A stretch of DNA of 64,000 bases from contig VXSC01000008.1 of NCBI GenBank assembly GCA_009838195.1, forward strand, positions 76,288 through 140,287, given 5' to 3'. This stretch comes from Rhodothermaceae bacterium (GTDB lineage Bacteria > Bacteroidota > Rhodothermia > Rhodothermales > Bin80). The translations under genes were made by a program, and so were the position numbers. Below the pieces are notes generated by a model. That model ran no database searches, was not told the DNA's origin, and was given only the letters and a program-made list of their open reading frames with translations. Shown here in pieces: positions 1 to 10,724 of the stretch (positions within the stretch are counted from its first letter, which is position 1; every line of letters starts with the position of its first letter).

Positions 1-168
1 TCCGCAGCGGACGTCTCTTTCTCAGAAGCCTTCGTCTCTGAAGCTTCTGTATCGGGTGCTTCTTCCTCAGAAGCCTTCACCTCCGGCACTTCCGCAGCGG
101 ACGTCTCTTTCTCAGAAGCCTTCGTCTCTGAAGCTTCTGTATCGGATGCTTCTTCCTCAGAAGCCTTC
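1..168 (-). repeat. 90-bp in-frame tandem repeat in rpsA tail
   Basis: Bases 1-78 recur at 91-168 with a single difference (position 56 versus 146), so the period is 90 bp or 30 codons. It encodes an acidic Lys-Ala-Ser-Glu-rich sequence in the C-terminal tail of S1. The window edge cuts the array, so the copy number is unknown. Confidence 0.9.
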
Positions 169-2447
169 GTACTGGATGCCTTTTCCTGCTCCTCCAACTT
201 TGCCTTCAGTGATTCAAGTCCACTGAGTTCTCCAATCGTAGTGGGACCACTCGCTGCCTGCTCACGCTTCGTATGTTGACGAACCGCCTTCTCTTCCGAT
301 CGACGCTGCGCACGCTTAGCGTGCTCCTCTTTCTGGCGTTCTTGAGCCTGCTCCTGCCTCTGTCTGGCAGTTTCACTCATCACGATTTCTTTTTGGCTCA
401 CATCCAGTCGAATCACTCGGAGATCCAACTCATCTCCTTCTTGATATGGTGGGAACCCACTCTCGTGCTTGTTCTTGAGCTCATTGCTGGGTACAAAAGC
501 CTCAACTTCAAGAGGCAACTCCACCGTTAGGCCATTACGCTCAATCCGTACAACCTTTGCCTGATGGTCCGTCCCAGTCTCATAAACCGTTGCGAGATTG
601 GTCCATGGATTCGTCTCAATCTGCTTATGTCCTAGAGCAATCCGCTGACGCTTCTCATCCACATCCAGAACAACAACCGAGAGTTCCTGCCTTTTCTTAA
701 TTAATTCACTAGGGTGGCGGATCGTTTTGGTCCAGGATAGATCGGATACATGTACCAACCCGTCAATCCCCTGCTCAATTTCAACGAAAGCTCCAAAGTG
801 AGTGATGTTGCGTACACGGCCTCGAAGCACCGTCCCGGGAGGATAGCGCGTTGCAATACCTTCCCAAGGATTGACCTCGAACTGCTTCATCCCGAGCGAG
901 ATTTTCTTCATATCGTGGTCTATACTCAAGACAGAGACTTTCACGACCTGTCCCAATGAAACCCGCTGCGATGGATGGCGGATATGTCCGGTCCAACTCA
1001 TCTCTGAGACATGCACCAACCCTTCAATACCCTGCTCAAGCTCAAGAAAGGCACCATAGTCCGTGATGGAGACGACTTTGCCTTCCACAATATCCCCCGG
1101 CTTGTAGCGCTCTTCGATATTCTCCCATGGATGAGGCTGTAACTGCTTCAGACCCAATGAAATACGCTGACGTTCCTTGTCGTACTCAAGCACAACAACT
1201 TTCAACTCCTCGTCGAGTGAGACAACCTCGGTTGGATGGGAGACACGGCCCCAGGTGAGGTCTGTGATATGAAGAAGACCGTCAACTCCTCCCAGATCGA
1301 CGAATACCCCAAAGTCTGTGATGTTCTTGGCAATTCCCTCCAGGACCTGCCCCGTCTCCATGGTGGAAAGAATGCTCTCTCGCTGAGAGGCGAGCTCACG
1401 CTCAATCAATGCTTTATGGGAAACGACCACATTCTCGTTCTCGGCATTAATCTTGACGATTTTGAATTGCATCTTGCGATCCAAGTATGAATCAAAATCT
1501 CTCACAGGACGCATGTCAATCTGAGATCCGGGCAAAAACGCTTCCAACCCATCAATCAGATGCACCAGCATGCCACCTTTAATCCGCCGGACGATCGTCC
1601 CTTCCAACACAGTTCCGTTTTTGAACGCATCCTCTACCTGCTCCCAACGTCGAACTTTCTCTGCCCTTTCTTTACTGAGAACGAGTTGGCCATGATAGTT
1701 TTCAATCCGCTCAAGATATACCTCAACCTCATCCCCGACCTTCAACTCACCTGAAAATTCGCTCTTGGGGATCACGCCATCACTTTTGAACCCAATATCG
1801 ATCACGACATCTTTGTCACTGATCGAAATAATTCGTCCCGTTACAATCTCATCTTTCGAGACTTTGCTGAGTGAACTATCAATAAGTTTGATCAGCTCTT
1901 CTGCTTCGGCCTGCTCCTCATCGGTGGTTCCCGCCTGTGCGTCTAGGCTGGAAAGTGGGATGACTTCTCCGAGAATTTCTCCTGTATATCCTACCCTGAG
2001 TGGCTCTTCACCAATATCTTCCGGGGTGGAAGGCTCCGCGTCTTGAGGCTCCTCAGGAGATTCGGCGACCTCCTCGTCACCGGAGGCAGCATCCGAGGGC
2101 TCTAAAGCTGTCTCATCTGCGACCTCCGTCGTATCGGAAGGTGCTTCGTCTTCCGATTCAGTTGACTCCTCGGATGTTTCTGCCGCTGACGTATCTACGG
2201 CAGCATCAGAAGGCGTCTCCGATTCAGTTGATTCCTCCGGTGTTTCCGTAACGGTCTCTACAGCAATAGCCACCTCAGAGGGTTCCGCGGGTTTACTATC
2301 AGCTGTATCGACGGTAGTACTGGGATCAGGCTCCAATGACTGATCCGCCGAACTTGGCGGTGCACTGGCATTATTCTCTTCTATCTTTGGCTCTGGACTT
2401 TCCGCGTTGACAGAGTCCTCTACGATTGCTTGTTTTTCTTCTGACAT
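1..2447 (-). CDS. rpsA: 30S ribosomal protein S1 (3' end beyond window)
   Basis: Ribosomal protein S1 binds mRNA and helps load it on the 30S subunit. The visible 815 codons start at an ATG (2447) and run off the left edge without a stop. After an acidic, Ser/Thr/Glu/Pro-rich extension of about 195 residues, six S1-type OB-fold repeats follow, beginning near residues 200, 275, 362, 449, 535 and 619. Repeats 3-5 carry clear G-x-F-V/G-A-F strands and HV/HIT(S)DLxW motifs. Beyond residue about 690 a charged Arg/Glu/Lys segment leads into an acidic tandem repeat. It lies downstream of cmk on the same strand, a common bacterial pairing. The six S1 repeats make the call secure; the long acidic N- and C-terminal extensions are unusual. 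Confidence 0.95.
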   Translation of the reverse strand, partial: MSEEKQAIVEDSVNAESPEPKIEENNASAPPSSADQSLEPDPSTTVDTADSKPAEPSEVAIAVETVTETPEESTESETPSDAAVDTSAAETSEESTESEDEAPSDTTEVADETALEPSDAASGDEEVAESPEEPQDAEPSTPEDIGEEPLRVGYTGEILGEVIPLSSLDAQAGTTDEEQAEAEELIKLIDSSLSKVSKDEIVTGRIISISDKDVVIDIGFKSDGVIPKSEFSGELKVGDEVEVYLERIENYHGQLVLSKERAEKVRRWEQVEDAFKNGTVLEGTIVRRIKGGMLVHLIDGLEAFLPGSQIDMRPVRDFDSYLDRKMQFKIVKINAENENVVVSHKALIERELASQRESILSTMETGQVLEGIAKNITDFGVFVDLGGVDGLLHITDLTWGRVSHPTEVVSLDEELKVVVLEYDKERQRISLGLKQLQPHPWENIEERYKPGDIVEGKVVSITDYGAFLELEQGIEGLVHVSEMSWTGHIRHPSQRVSLGQVVKVSVLSIDHDMKKISLGMKQFEVNPWEGIATRYPPGTVLRGRVRNITHFGAFVEIEQGIDGLVHVSDLSWTKTIRHPSELIKKRQELSVVVLDVDEKRQRIALGHKQIETNPWTNLATVYETGTDHQAKVVRIERNGLTVELPLEVEAFVPSNELKNKHESGFPPYQEGDELDLRVIRLDVSQKEIVMSETARQRQEQAQERQKEEHAKRAQRRSEEKAVRQHTKREQAASGPTTIGELSGLESLKAKLEEQEKASSTKASEEEASDTEASETKASEKETSAAEVPEVKASEEEAPDTEASETKASEKETSAA

Positions 2448-2601
2448 AAAAATTTGACCCGATGTTAGGTAGGATGCACTTCCTTTGCACCAGCATCAGG
2501 TGAGGGTTTTAAAATTTAAAGGGGACACTTACGTGCAGGAAGTTGCGATATAAATCACAGACACGGGTGCCATGCAGCCCACTTATACTATCCCCAAAAA
2601 T

Positions 2602-3267
2602 TTATCGTTCCAAGATATATTCGAGTACGATAGCTGCCTGCTCATCGGGAGTCAGATCATCCGTATTGATTACGATTGCATCGGACGCTTTTTTGAGGGG
2701 TGCGATCACGCGTTGTGAATCCTGACGATCCCGCTCAATAATTGCATCGCAGACTTCCTGAAAGGAGGTCTCAATCCCTGTTTGAGAAAGCTCGGCAAGT
2801 CGGCGACGGGCTCGTACTTCGGGAGAAGCTGTGACGAAGAATTTCCATTTCGCATCCGGGAAGACCACCGTTCCAATGTCTCGACCAACTGCAACCACCC
2901 CCGGATCTTCATCGAAGCGATCCCCGATCCCATGTTGGACGCCCAGCAAAAATTCCCGGACGCCCCTCAGCATCGCGATCCGACTGGACATTTCTGTGAT
3001 CCGGGAGGTATGAAGCCGGGAGGATACGTCTTCCTCGTCAACGTAAACCTTCGTACGGGATTGAATACAATTGACTTCTAAGTTCATCGTTGGTAGATAG
3101 GCCGCAGCACCGCGCTCGGTACTTTCTATATCGTGCTTAAGGAACCCAAACGCCACTGCCCTATACATCACACCAGAATCCATGAATACGAATCCCGAGA
3201 CTTCAGCAACCTGATGCGCCATGGTACTCTTACCCGACGCAGCCGTACCGTCAATTGCTACAATCAC
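2602..3267 (-). CDS. cmk: Cytidylate kinase
   Basis: Phosphorylates CMP and dCMP with ATP in the cytoplasm. The 221-residue product has the P-loop GTAASGKST at residues 7-15, the CMP kinase segment FMDSGVMYRAVA, the DIGTVVFPDA motif and the RRRLAEL lid region, at normal family length. The start is GTG at 3267; an in-frame stop TAA lies three codons upstream, so no earlier start is possible. It precedes rpsA on the same strand. The divergent methyltransferase gene starts only 11 nt away, so the promoters of the two genes must overlap each other's coding sequence or one gene must be transcribed from within the other. Confidence 0.95.
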   Translation of the reverse strand: MIVAIDGTAASGKSTMAHQVAEVSGFVFMDSGVMYRAVAFGFLKHDIESTERGAAAYLPTMNLEVNCIQSRTKVYVDEEDVSSRLHTSRITEMSSRIAMLRGVREFLLGVQHGIGDRFDEDPGVVAVGRDIGTVVFPDAKWKFFVTASPEVRARRRLAELSQTGIETSFQEVCDAIIERDRQDSQRVIAPLKKASDAIVINTDDLTPDEQAAIVLEYILER

Positions 3268-3278
3268 TTCAACTTAAG

Positions 3279-3809
3279 ATGCGAAAACTCCGTCATGAAG
3301 AAATTGATCGACCATCTGCCGATCAGGTCCGGTTGCTGCCACGTCACCCGGTCACCGTTGTGCTGAACAATATACGATCAGTCCACAATGTAGGCTCCAT
3401 CTTTCGCAGCTCGGATGGTGCCCTTGTTGAACGTATACTCCTCACGGGAATTACGGCAACTCCCGAGAATCCTCAAATGCACAAGACTGCCCTCGGTGCC
3501 CAGGACACGGTGCCTTGGAGCTACGAACCAGACGCAACGGTTGTAATTGATCATTTACGCAGCTTGGGCTATACCATCGCTGTCTTGGAACTTACCGATT
3601 CTTCCATACCCGTTTCCGCGGTCTCCCATGACTATTTTCCGCTTTGTCTGGTCATCGGTAACGAGCTCTCCGGGGTAGACCAGTCCCTGATCAATCAGGC
3701 AGACTATGCCTTGGAGATCCCACAATATGGTGCCAAGCAGTCCCTGAATGTGGCCGTCGCCTACGGCATCGTTATCTTCGACCTCATTAAGATCCTGCGG
3801 AATAAGTGA
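3279..3809 (+). CDS. SpoU/TrmH-family RNA 2'-O-methyltransferase
   Basis: A 176-residue SPOUT methyltransferase that would methylate a ribose 2'-OH of tRNA or rRNA with SAM. Family motifs are visible: motif 1 VLNNIRSVHNVGSIFRSSD, motif 2 VIGNELSGV and motif 3 IPQYGAKQSLNVAVAYGI, which form the trefoil-knot SAM site. An in-frame TTG at 3255 would extend it by eight residues and overlap cmk, but the ATG at 3279 is the better start. It is short, lacking the N-terminal substrate-binding domain of RlmB, so the exact RNA target cannot be assigned. mutA begins right at its stop, suggesting co-transcription. Confidence 0.88.
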   Translation: MRKLRHEEIDRPSADQVRLLPRHPVTVVLNNIRSVHNVGSIFRSSDGALVERILLTGITATPENPQMHKTALGAQDTVPWSYEPDATVVIDHLRSLGYTIAVLELTDSSIPVSAVSHDYFPLCLVIGNELSGVDQSLINQADYALEIPQYGAKQSLNVAVAYGIVIFDLIKILRNK

Positions 3810-3823
3810 TCATCCTTATACAG

Positions 3824-5245
3824 ATGATAGAGCCTCTTGACTTACTGAATTTTTTCCCCGCTGTGGAGGACAAACAATGGCAGGATCTAATCTCGGACGA
3901 TCTATCTTGGCAACCCATCGAGGGAATTGCAGTCCAGCCATATTATCGACGTGGTGCATCGCAGCCGTCTCCTATACTTGATCACAGCGGATGGCTCATC
4001 CGTGCTGATGTTGATCTAGAAGATGCTGCGGCTGCCCTGGATGCTGGTGCAGAAGCACTGGGATTTGTCCTGCCGGAGCCGACCCCTGTTCCAGAAGAGC
4101 TGCCCCTTGGAAGGATCCCTCTCTTTTTCCGCGGCGAAGGGGTAGATCTGGAATTTATCCAAGCTCTCCGCACCAGTACGAAGGAAAAAGGACATGAATC
4201 TGTACAGCTTCGTGGCGCAGCCATCCTCCCCGGACCACAATCAAGCCGTACAAACTTGCAGGCCGCAACGGGAACCGGGTTATGGACGGAGTGCATTGAC
4301 CTTGAGACCTGGCATGACCAGGGCGCAACTCATGTGCAGGAGATGGCCTGCGGATTGGCACAATTATCTGACCTGATGGCGGAGCTTACACCTGACTGCA
4401 GCGCTGAGCATGTCTACTTTCGTGTCCCGGTTGGGGAGCGCTATCCATTAGACATTGCTCGATTGCGTGCACTGCGCCTGTGTGTGAGGGAGGTTCTGCA
4501 GGCCTATTCTGTGCAGATGCAGACCATTCCTGTCGTGGGAGTCCCAAGCCGTCGCTATGAGTCGGTGCTGGATCCCGATACGCACCTGGTCCGTCAGACC
4601 CTCCAGCATGCGGCCGCGATTCTCGGGGGCTGTAACGTGGTGGTCTCCTCCGGTACTGGACCGAACCTGCGAATACAGCAAATATTACGTCACGAAGGGA
4701 ATCTCGGTGTCATTGTGGATGCAGCAGCAGGATCTTGGATGATTGAGCACCTGACAGATGCTCTTGGGCACGCTGCCTGGAAACTCTTTCAAAAGATTGA
4801 AGCATCCGGGGGATTACAAAAAGCAACCCCCTGGATCAAGGAAGAAATCCAACATGCAGATGTGCAGCGAAAAACCGCGGTATACACCGGCAAGGAGATC
4901 ATCGTGGGTGTCAATACATACCTCTCTGATCAGGTGAAGCAAACAGCCCCGCAAACAAGGAGCATTGCCGCCCCACTTGAACATATCCGCCTTCGCGCAA
5001 AGGCGATGGGTAGCCAGACGCGTGTCATGATTCACGGCACGTGCGACCACCTTTGGCTTGAACGTCTTTTGGATTTATGTGCATGCACGATCCATTCTGG
5101 AGAAGCAGATCTTACCGTCACGGAGACCAAGGAAGGATTTCTGGCCCAGAACACTCAAAATGAAGCGGTTCACCTCTCTATCGGGGAGCCACTTCATCTT
5201 GCTGCCGACCGTCTCTTACAACTGCTGGAGAATCATGCGGCCTGA
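3824..5245 (+). CDS. mutA: Methylmalonyl-CoA mutase small subunit
   Basis: Non-catalytic partner of MutB in interconverting succinyl-CoA and methylmalonyl-CoA. The 473-residue product matches the TIM-barrel half of the mutase family (segments such as GVPSRRYES and [24 protein letters not shown], aligning with the equivalent helices of MutB) but lacks a C-terminal cobalamin-binding domain, as in the short MutA of many Bacteroidota. The start is uncertain: a GTG at 3806 overlaps the upstream stop and the ATG at 3824 gives a natural N-terminus; neither has a strong Shine-Dalgarno sequence. It overlaps mutB by 11 nt, indicating translational coupling. Confidence 0.9.
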   Translation: MIEPLDLLNFFPAVEDKQWQDLISDDLSWQPIEGIAVQPYYRRGASQPSPILDHSGWLIRADVDLEDAAAALDAGAEALGFVLPEPTPVPEELPLGRIPLFFRGEGVDLEFIQALRTSTKEKGHESVQLRGAAILPGPQSSRTNLQAATGTGLWTECIDLETWHDQGATHVQEMACGLAQLSDLMAELTPDCSAEHVYFRVPVGERYPLDIARLRALRLCVREVLQAYSVQMQTIPVVGVPSRRYESVLDPDTHLVRQTLQHAAAILGGCNVVVSSGTGPNLRIQQILRHEGNLGVIVDAAAGSWMIEHLTDALGHAAWKLFQKIEASGGLQKATPWIKEEIQHADVQRKTAVYTGKEIIVGVNTYLSDQVKQTAPQTRSIAAPLEHIRLRAKAMGSQTRVMIHGTCDHLWLERLLDLCACTIHSGEADLTVTETKEGFLAQNTQNEAVHLSIGEPLHLAADRLLQLLENHAA

Positions 5246-7352
5246 TTTTGCATCCATCCCCTTCCAGCGATCCAAGACCTCTTCTGGGATTGAGCCTGAG
5301 ACCAGCGAAAAAAGCCTCCAGTATGGCGCCGCCGACATGGAAGCATTTGAGCATCTGGATTATGCTGCAGGCATCCCCCCCTTCCTGCGCGGCCCCTATG
5401 CATCCATGTACACGATGCGCCCATGGACGATCCGGCAATATGCCGGATTTTCCACGGCAGAAGAATCCAACACTTTTTACAAAAATGCGCTCGCGGCAGG
5501 CCAACGCGGGCTCTCGGTCGCCTTTGATCTCCCGACACACAGAGGATATGACTCCGACCATGCATTCGTCCATGGTGATGTTGGACAGGCGGGAGTTGCA
5601 ATTGACAGTGTTGAGGACATGCGGATCCTGTTTGCAGATATTCCGCTTGAAAATATGAGCGTGTCCATGACCATGAACGGTGCGGTGTTGCCCATCATGG
5701 CATTTTTCATCGTAGCGGCAGAGGAATTCGGGGTGCAACCCAACCAGCTTAGCGGTACGATTCAGAACGACATTCTGAAAGAATTCATGGTGCGCAACAC
5801 CTATATCTACCCGCCCGCACCTTCCATGCGTATTGCAGGGGACATTATTGAATGGTGTGCCCATAAGATGCCCCGCTTCAATCCCGTATCTGTCAGCGGG
5901 TACCACATGCACGAAGCCGGAGCGCCAGCTGACCTGGAGCTTGCCTACACACTTGCCAACGGACTCGAATACGTACGCACCGGTCTTGATCGCGGCCTGG
6001 AGATTGATTCCTTCGCACCGAGACTCTCCTTTTTCTTCGGGATTGGCATGGATCATTTTACGGAGATTGCCAAGCTCCGGGCCGCCCGTTTGCTCTGGGC
6101 TAGACTCATGCAGTCATTTGCTCCCCGGAACCCGAGGTCCATGGCCCTGCGCATGCATTGCCAGACCTCAGGCTACAGCCTTACTGCACAGGATCCCCAC
6201 AATAATGTAGCTCGTACGACCCTTGAGGCACTCTCTGCCGTTTGCGGCCAAACCCAATCGCTACACACGAATGCACTGGATGAAGCACTTGCACTTCCTT
6301 CAACACACGCGGCCAGAGTTGCCCGCAATACGCAGCTGATTCTGCGGGAGGAATCGAGGCTGACCCGCACGATTGACCTCTGGGGAGGCTCCTACCTGGT
6401 TGAGCATCTAACTCATGCATTAACGCATCAGGCCTGGAAGCATATTCGAGAAATTGAGTCAATGGGAGGCATGACGAAGGCCATTGCGACCGGCTTTCCT
6501 AAGATGAGGATCGAGGAAGCCGCGGCCGCCAAACAGGCACACATTGATCGGGGGGACGAAATCATTGTCGGCGTGAATGCCTTCCAATCCGGGGCAAATA
6601 CCGAGATCCCGCTACTTCGAGTCGACAATGCGGAAGTTCTCGCCAATCAGTCCCGCCGATTAGAAGAACTGAAGAAATCCAGGGATATGACAAAGGTACG
6701 TGCGTCTCTGGAAAACCTACACGCTGCCGCATCCCAAAAGAACTTAAATTTACTGGACGCCGCAGTAGAGGCAGCGCGGGATCGTGCGACGCTGGGAGAG
6801 ATCTCCAGTGCCCTCGAAACCGTATTTGGCCGTTACACTGCCCACAACGAAACCGTTACCGGTATTTACTCTGCCGTTATGGAAACCGATCAAGCTACTG
6901 ATCGCGCCCGCTTCCTTGCAGATCAGTTTGCAGACCGCTCAGGACGCCGACCGCGGATCTTGGTCGCAAAGCTTGGCCTGGACGGGCACGACCGTGGGGC
7001 ACGGGCGATTGCCACGGCATTTGCCGACCTGGGATTTGACGTTGATGTGGGACCGCTCTTTCAATCCCCTGAAGAAGTGGCTCGCCAAGCGATTGAGAAC
7101 GATGTCCATATTACGGGAATTTCCAGTCTTGCTGGCGCTCATAGAACGCTTGTACCTGAGTTCATGAAGATTTTGGAGCAGCATCACCGGGCCGACATTG
7201 AAGTCGTTGTCGGAGGAATCATTCCAGCCGAGGACTACCCCTTACTTCACCAATCGGGGGTCCGTGAAATTTTCGGCCCTGGAACCGTCATCGCAGAGGC
7301 AGCAATTACGATTCTGCACCGTTTACTGGATGATCATGCTCCGAAATCCTGA
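5235..7352 (+). CDS. mutB: Methylmalonyl-CoA mutase large subunit
   Basis: Catalytic, adenosylcobalamin-dependent subunit of methylmalonyl-CoA mutase. From the ATG at 5235 it is 705 residues, the normal length. The N-terminal barrel carries the substrate motif [18 protein letters not shown] and [14 protein letters not shown]. The C-terminal cobalamin domain begins near residue 570 with GLDGHDRGA (the DxHxxG base-off histidine motif, about residues 582-587) and ends with GGIIP and the GTVIAEAA helix. The open frame extends further upstream inside mutA, but that part is not homologous. It overlaps both mutA (11 nt) and meaB (17 nt), so the three genes form one translationally coupled unit. Confidence 0.96.
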   Translation: MRPDFASIPFQRSKTSSGIEPETSEKSLQYGAADMEAFEHLDYAAGIPPFLRGPYASMYTMRPWTIRQYAGFSTAEESNTFYKNALAAGQRGLSVAFDLPTHRGYDSDHAFVHGDVGQAGVAIDSVEDMRILFADIPLENMSVSMTMNGAVLPIMAFFIVAAEEFGVQPNQLSGTIQNDILKEFMVRNTYIYPPAPSMRIAGDIIEWCAHKMPRFNPVSVSGYHMHEAGAPADLELAYTLANGLEYVRTGLDRGLEIDSFAPRLSFFFGIGMDHFTEIAKLRAARLLWARLMQSFAPRNPRSMALRMHCQTSGYSLTAQDPHNNVARTTLEALSAVCGQTQSLHTNALDEALALPSTHAARVARNTQLILREESRLTRTIDLWGGSYLVEHLTHALTHQAWKHIREIESMGGMTKAIATGFPKMRIEEAAAAKQAHIDRGDEIIVGVNAFQSGANTEIPLLRVDNAEVLANQSRRLEELKKSRDMTKVRASLENLHAAASQKNLNLLDAAVEAARDRATLGEISSALETVFGRYTAHNETVTGIYSAVMETDQATDRARFLADQFADRSGRRPRILVAKLGLDGHDRGARAIATAFADLGFDVDVGPLFQSPEEVARQAIENDVHITGISSLAGAHRTLVPEFMKILEQHHRADIEVVVGGIIPAEDYPLLHQSGVREIFGPGTVIAEAAITILHRLLDDHAPKS

Positions 7353-8307
7353 AATTGAATCATTGGCGGAGGGGATTCTTGCTGGGGATCGCATGAGCCT
7401 CAGCCAGGGGATTACACTTCTCGAAAGTACATTGGAGGCGGACTGGGAAACATCGGAACGTCTACTCAGCTCTCTGCTTCCCAGAACGGATACCGCGCTC
7501 CGCGTTGCAGTCACTGGTGCTCCGGGAGTCGGGAAAAGCACGTTCATTGAGGCACTTGGGATGCATCTGGTTGAGTCTGGAAACAAGGTTGCTGTCCTGA
7601 CGATTGATCCATCCAGCCCCCGAACCGGTGGGAGTATTCTAGGTGATAAAACACGTATGCCCCGGCTTGCAAAACATCCTGACTCATTCATTCGCCCCTC
7701 CCCTTCTGGAACCATCACGGGTGGGCTTGCCCACGCCACACGCTCTGCAATCCTTCTTTGCAATGCTGCGGGATATAACCCTATCCTGGTTGAGACGGTC
7801 GGTACCGGCCAGGGGGAGTATGCCGCACGGCAGACAGTTGACGTGGTCCTTTTACTGGTACTGGCACATGCCGGCGACGAACTACAGGGAATCAAACGCG
7901 GCATTCTTGAGACCGCAGATCTCATTGCCGTCTCCAAGGCAGATGGCCCCCTGAAAGAGAAGGCCTCCCTTACTGCCAAAACCTACCGGCGTGCACTTGC
8001 CCTTTCTCCAAACCGCTCCGCCATTCCCAAAGTCATGATCAGCAGTGCACTCGAAAATACCGGGACTGCAGATATCTGGGATGCAATTAAGGAATTTGAG
8101 CACACAGCAAGAAAAAACGGACAACTCGATCGAAGGCGGCATGAGCAGATCAAATTTGCGATCTTTGAAGCCGCAAAAGAACTCTTTTTGACACGCTTCA
8201 GCAAATCTAAAGATCTTCAGCATGAACTGCAGCAACTTCAGAAACAAGTCATCCAGGGCGAGTGCACGGTCAACGAGGCAGCTCACATTTTACTTCGTGA
8301 TCTATGA
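7336..8307 (+). CDS. meaB: Methylmalonyl-CoA mutase chaperone GTPase MeaB
   Basis: G3E-family P-loop GTPase that protects and loads cobalamin into methylmalonyl-CoA mutase (MMAA/ArgK group). The 323-residue product has Walker [10 protein letters not shown] (residues 61-69), the [21 protein letters not shown] switch region typical of Mea[11 protein letters not shown] and the base-recognition motif SKADG. Two ATGs (7330, 7336) are possible; both lie inside the end of mutB. The mutA-mutB-meaB order is standard and supports function in propionate, odd-chain fatty acid or branched amino acid metabolism. Confidence 0.95.
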   Translation: MLRNPEIESLAEGILAGDRMSLSQGITLLESTLEADWETSERLLSSLLPRTDTALRVAVTGAPGVGKSTFIEALGMHLVESGNKVAVLTIDPSSPRTGGSILGDKTRMPRLAKHPDSFIRPSPSGTITGGLAHATRSAILLCNAAGYNPILVETVGTGQGEYAARQTVDVVLLLVLAHAGDELQGIKRGILETADLIAVSKADGPLKEKASLTAKTYRRALALSPNRSAIPKVMISSALENTGTADIWDAIKEFEHTARKNGQLDRRRHEQIKFAIFEAAKELFLTRFSKSKDLQHELQQLQKQVIQGECTVNEAAHILLRDL

Positions 8308-8459
8308 GATTTGCAATTCGTTTGACTCTGCCCTGCATGCCATGTATGGCGGGGTTCATTATGTCAGAGAAAAAACTCTATGCCGCAAGGGTCATCCTGT
8401 TTCCCTATCCATTGACTGAAACACAACCTAGATAATCCATAAATCCCCATTCTGATTCA

Positions 8460-10724
8460 ATGGCACAATCATCAACTACTAGCGATTTTATCCGAACGAT
8501 CATCAACAGGGACCTTGATGCAGGGACACATGAACGCATCGTTGTGCGATTTCCACCCGAACCGAATGGATTTCTGCATATTGGGCACGCAAAGAGCAGC
8601 ACCCTGAATTTCGGGTTGGCCGCCGAGTACGGCGGTCAATGTCACTTACGTTTTGATGACACAAACCCCGAAACAGAAGACCAGAAATACGTTGACGCCA
8701 TCAAGCGAGATCTACGATGGCTGGGCTTCGATTGGGGCGAGCACGAGTACTACGCCTCCGATTACTTTGAGACGCTGTATGAGTGGGCATGCCAACTTAT
8801 CCAAAAGGGGTTGGCATACGTCGATGATTCTCCAGAAAATATTATCCGGGGAATGCGGGGCACCGTTACTTCTCCTGGGAGCCATAGCCCGTATCGTGAC
8901 CGCTCACCGCAAGAAAACCTGGATCGGTTCGAAGCCATGCGTATGGGGCAGTTTGACGATGGTGCCTGTGTCCTTCGTGCCAAGATTGACATGGCACATC
9001 CAAACATGAAAATGCGCGACCCACTCATGTATCGTGTTCGACATGCGACACATTACCGCAGAGGGGATCAGTGGTGCATCTATCCATTCTATGACTGGGC
9101 ACATGGACAATCGGATGCGATTGAGGGAATCACACATTCGATCTGTACTCTTGAGTTTTCTACCAACCGTGTCCTCTACGACTGGTATCTGGATGCTCTT
9201 GAGATTGACCCCCGCCCTCGGCAATACGAGTTTGCGAGGCTGAATCTAGAATACAGCGTGACCTCAAAGCGCAAGTTGTTGGACCTAGTCCAAGAACATG
9301 TTGTAGATGGCTGGAGTGATCCGCGCATGCCCACTCTGGCCGGACTCAGACGAAGGGGGATACGTCCCGAAGCAGTCCGGACATTTTGTGAATCGGTTGG
9401 AACGACCAAGGTTGACAGCACACACGATCCCTCCCTCCTGGAATACTGCATTCGGGATAACCTGAATCAGCATGCCCCACGCATTCATTGTGTCCAGGAT
9501 CCTCTCCCGGTCACACTGACGAACTTGCCGGAAGATCATGAAGAGAATATCCAGGCCCCCTACTGGCCTCACGATATTCCGCGTACAGGTACTCGCTCCC
9601 TCCCGTTCTCTAACAAAATTTTGATTGAGCGGAGTGATTTTTCCGACGATCCACCGAAAGGCTTCCGAAGATTGACTCCGGGTGGGATTGTTCGGTTGCG
9701 CCATGCATACATCATCCGCTGTACCCATGTAGAGAAAAATGATCATGGACAGGCAGTTCACTTGCACTGTGAACTGATCGAAGGTGCGCGAAGTGGAACG
9801 AATTCTTCGCATACTTCTCAGCCGAAACCCCAAGGGACCATCCACTGGGTGGATGCCAAGCGGTCCCTGCCGATCACGGTCCGGGAATATCACTACTTAT
9901 TATCTGTGCCCACATCAGAAGGGGAGATCTGGGCCGACCTCAATCCTTCTTCTCTCATCGAGCATAGCCATGCACATATTGAGCCGAGTGTGGCGAATGA
10001 CCCGCTTGATCAGAGGTACCAGTTCGCCCGCCTTGGATATTACTGGCGCGATCCAAAATTCATTGAGGAATCCCAGCCCGTCTTTAATTGCATTGTCCCC
10101 CTTCGGGACTCCTCATCGAAAGCAAAAAGCAAACCAGCTGTGGCCGCAGTCGAAAAAAGTAAACCCCAGAGCACTCAGCGCCCCTTGACACCGGACGAGA
10201 AACAGTGGCTGCAGCGAAGTGGACTGAATGCGGCAACAGGTCTGGCCATTTATCAGGTACCGGGCGCACCGGCATTCTTTGAAGAAGCTTCGGAATCCGC
10301 CCCACCCGCGTCTGTCGGAAACTGGATGGCGAATCAGCTTCTGCCCGCTCTAAAAGATCGTTCGCTCTCGGGCCTTCCTTTTGGACCGAATAAGTTCTCA
10401 CAGTTAGTCCAGTTGGTTGACTGTGGGGTTGCCAGCTCGCACGAAACCCGTGAAGTACTCAAGCTCATGCTTACCACCGATGAATCTCCCACTGAGCTGC
10501 TTGCCCACGTGCAGGATTCAATTGTGAGCGACCCCGATGCACTCAAAAAAATGATTGCTGATGTTCTGGACGAATATAGCGACCGCGTACAGGCTTACGC
10601 GGCCGGTAAGGTTGGACTACTCAGCTTTTTTGTGGGACAGGTCATGAAGCGCTCGCATGGAAAAGCGAACCCAAAACAGGTTCAGATGCTGGTTTCCGAG
10701 GAACTTGCCCGAATCACCTCGTGA
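8460..10724 (+). CDS. glnS: Glutaminyl-tRNA synthetase with C-terminal YqeY-like domain
   Basis: Charges tRNA-Gln with glutamine. The class I catalytic domain has PPEPNGFLHIGHAKS (HIGH at residues 40-43) and the KMSKS-equivalent SVTSKRKL near residue 262, followed by the GlnRS/GluRS anticodon-binding barrels. At 754 residues it is about 200 longer than E. coli GlnS. The extra C-terminal part (from about residue 570) resembles the GatB/YqeY tRNA-binding domain also found appended to GlnRS in some other bacteria, for example Deinococcus. The 152-nt gap upstream of it holds nothing recognisable. Its 3' end overlaps the convergent ACT-domain gene by 43 nt. Confidence 0.95.
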   Translation: MAQSSTTSDFIRTIINRDLDAGTHERIVVRFPPEPNGFLHIGHAKSSTLNFGLAAEYGGQCHLRFDDTNPETEDQKYVDAIKRDLRWLGFDWGEHEYYASDYFETLYEWACQLIQKGLAYVDDSPENIIRGMRGTVTSPGSHSPYRDRSPQENLDRFEAMRMGQFDDGACVLRAKIDMAHPNMKMRDPLMYRVRHATHYRRGDQWCIYPFYDWAHGQSDAIEGITHSICTLEFSTNRVLYDWYLDALEIDPRPRQYEFARLNLEYSVTSKRKLLDLVQEHVVDGWSDPRMPTLAGLRRRGIRPEAVRTFCESVGTTKVDSTHDPSLLEYCIRDNLNQHAPRIHCVQDPLPVTLTNLPEDHEENIQAPYWPHDIPRTGTRSLPFSNKILIERSDFSDDPPKGFRRLTPGGIVRLRHAYIIRCTHVEKNDHGQAVHLHCELIEGARSGTNSSHTSQPKPQGTIHWVDAKRSLPITVREYHYLLSVPTSEGEIWADLNPSSLIEHSHAHIEPSVANDPLDQRYQFARLGYYWRDPKFIEESQPVFNCIVPLRDSSSKAKSKPAVAAVEKSKPQSTQRPLTPDEKQWLQRSGLNAATGLAIYQVPGAPAFFEEASESAPPASVGNWMANQLLPALKDRSLSGLPFGPNKFSQLVQLVDCGVASSHETREVLKLMLTTDESPTELLAHVQDSIVSDPDALKKMIADVLDEYSDRVQAYAAGKVGLLSFFVGQVMKRSHGKANPKQVQMLVSEELARITS

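Noticed and set aside
3806-3823. GTG at 3806 as the mutA start
   Set aside because: Adds six residues without family support; the ATG at 3824 is preferred, though the GTG overlapping the upstream stop cannot be excluded.
5178-6056. 292-codon minus-strand frame opposite mutB
   Set aside because: Fully antisense to the conserved mutase core; Cys/His/Gly-rich composition and no family similarity.
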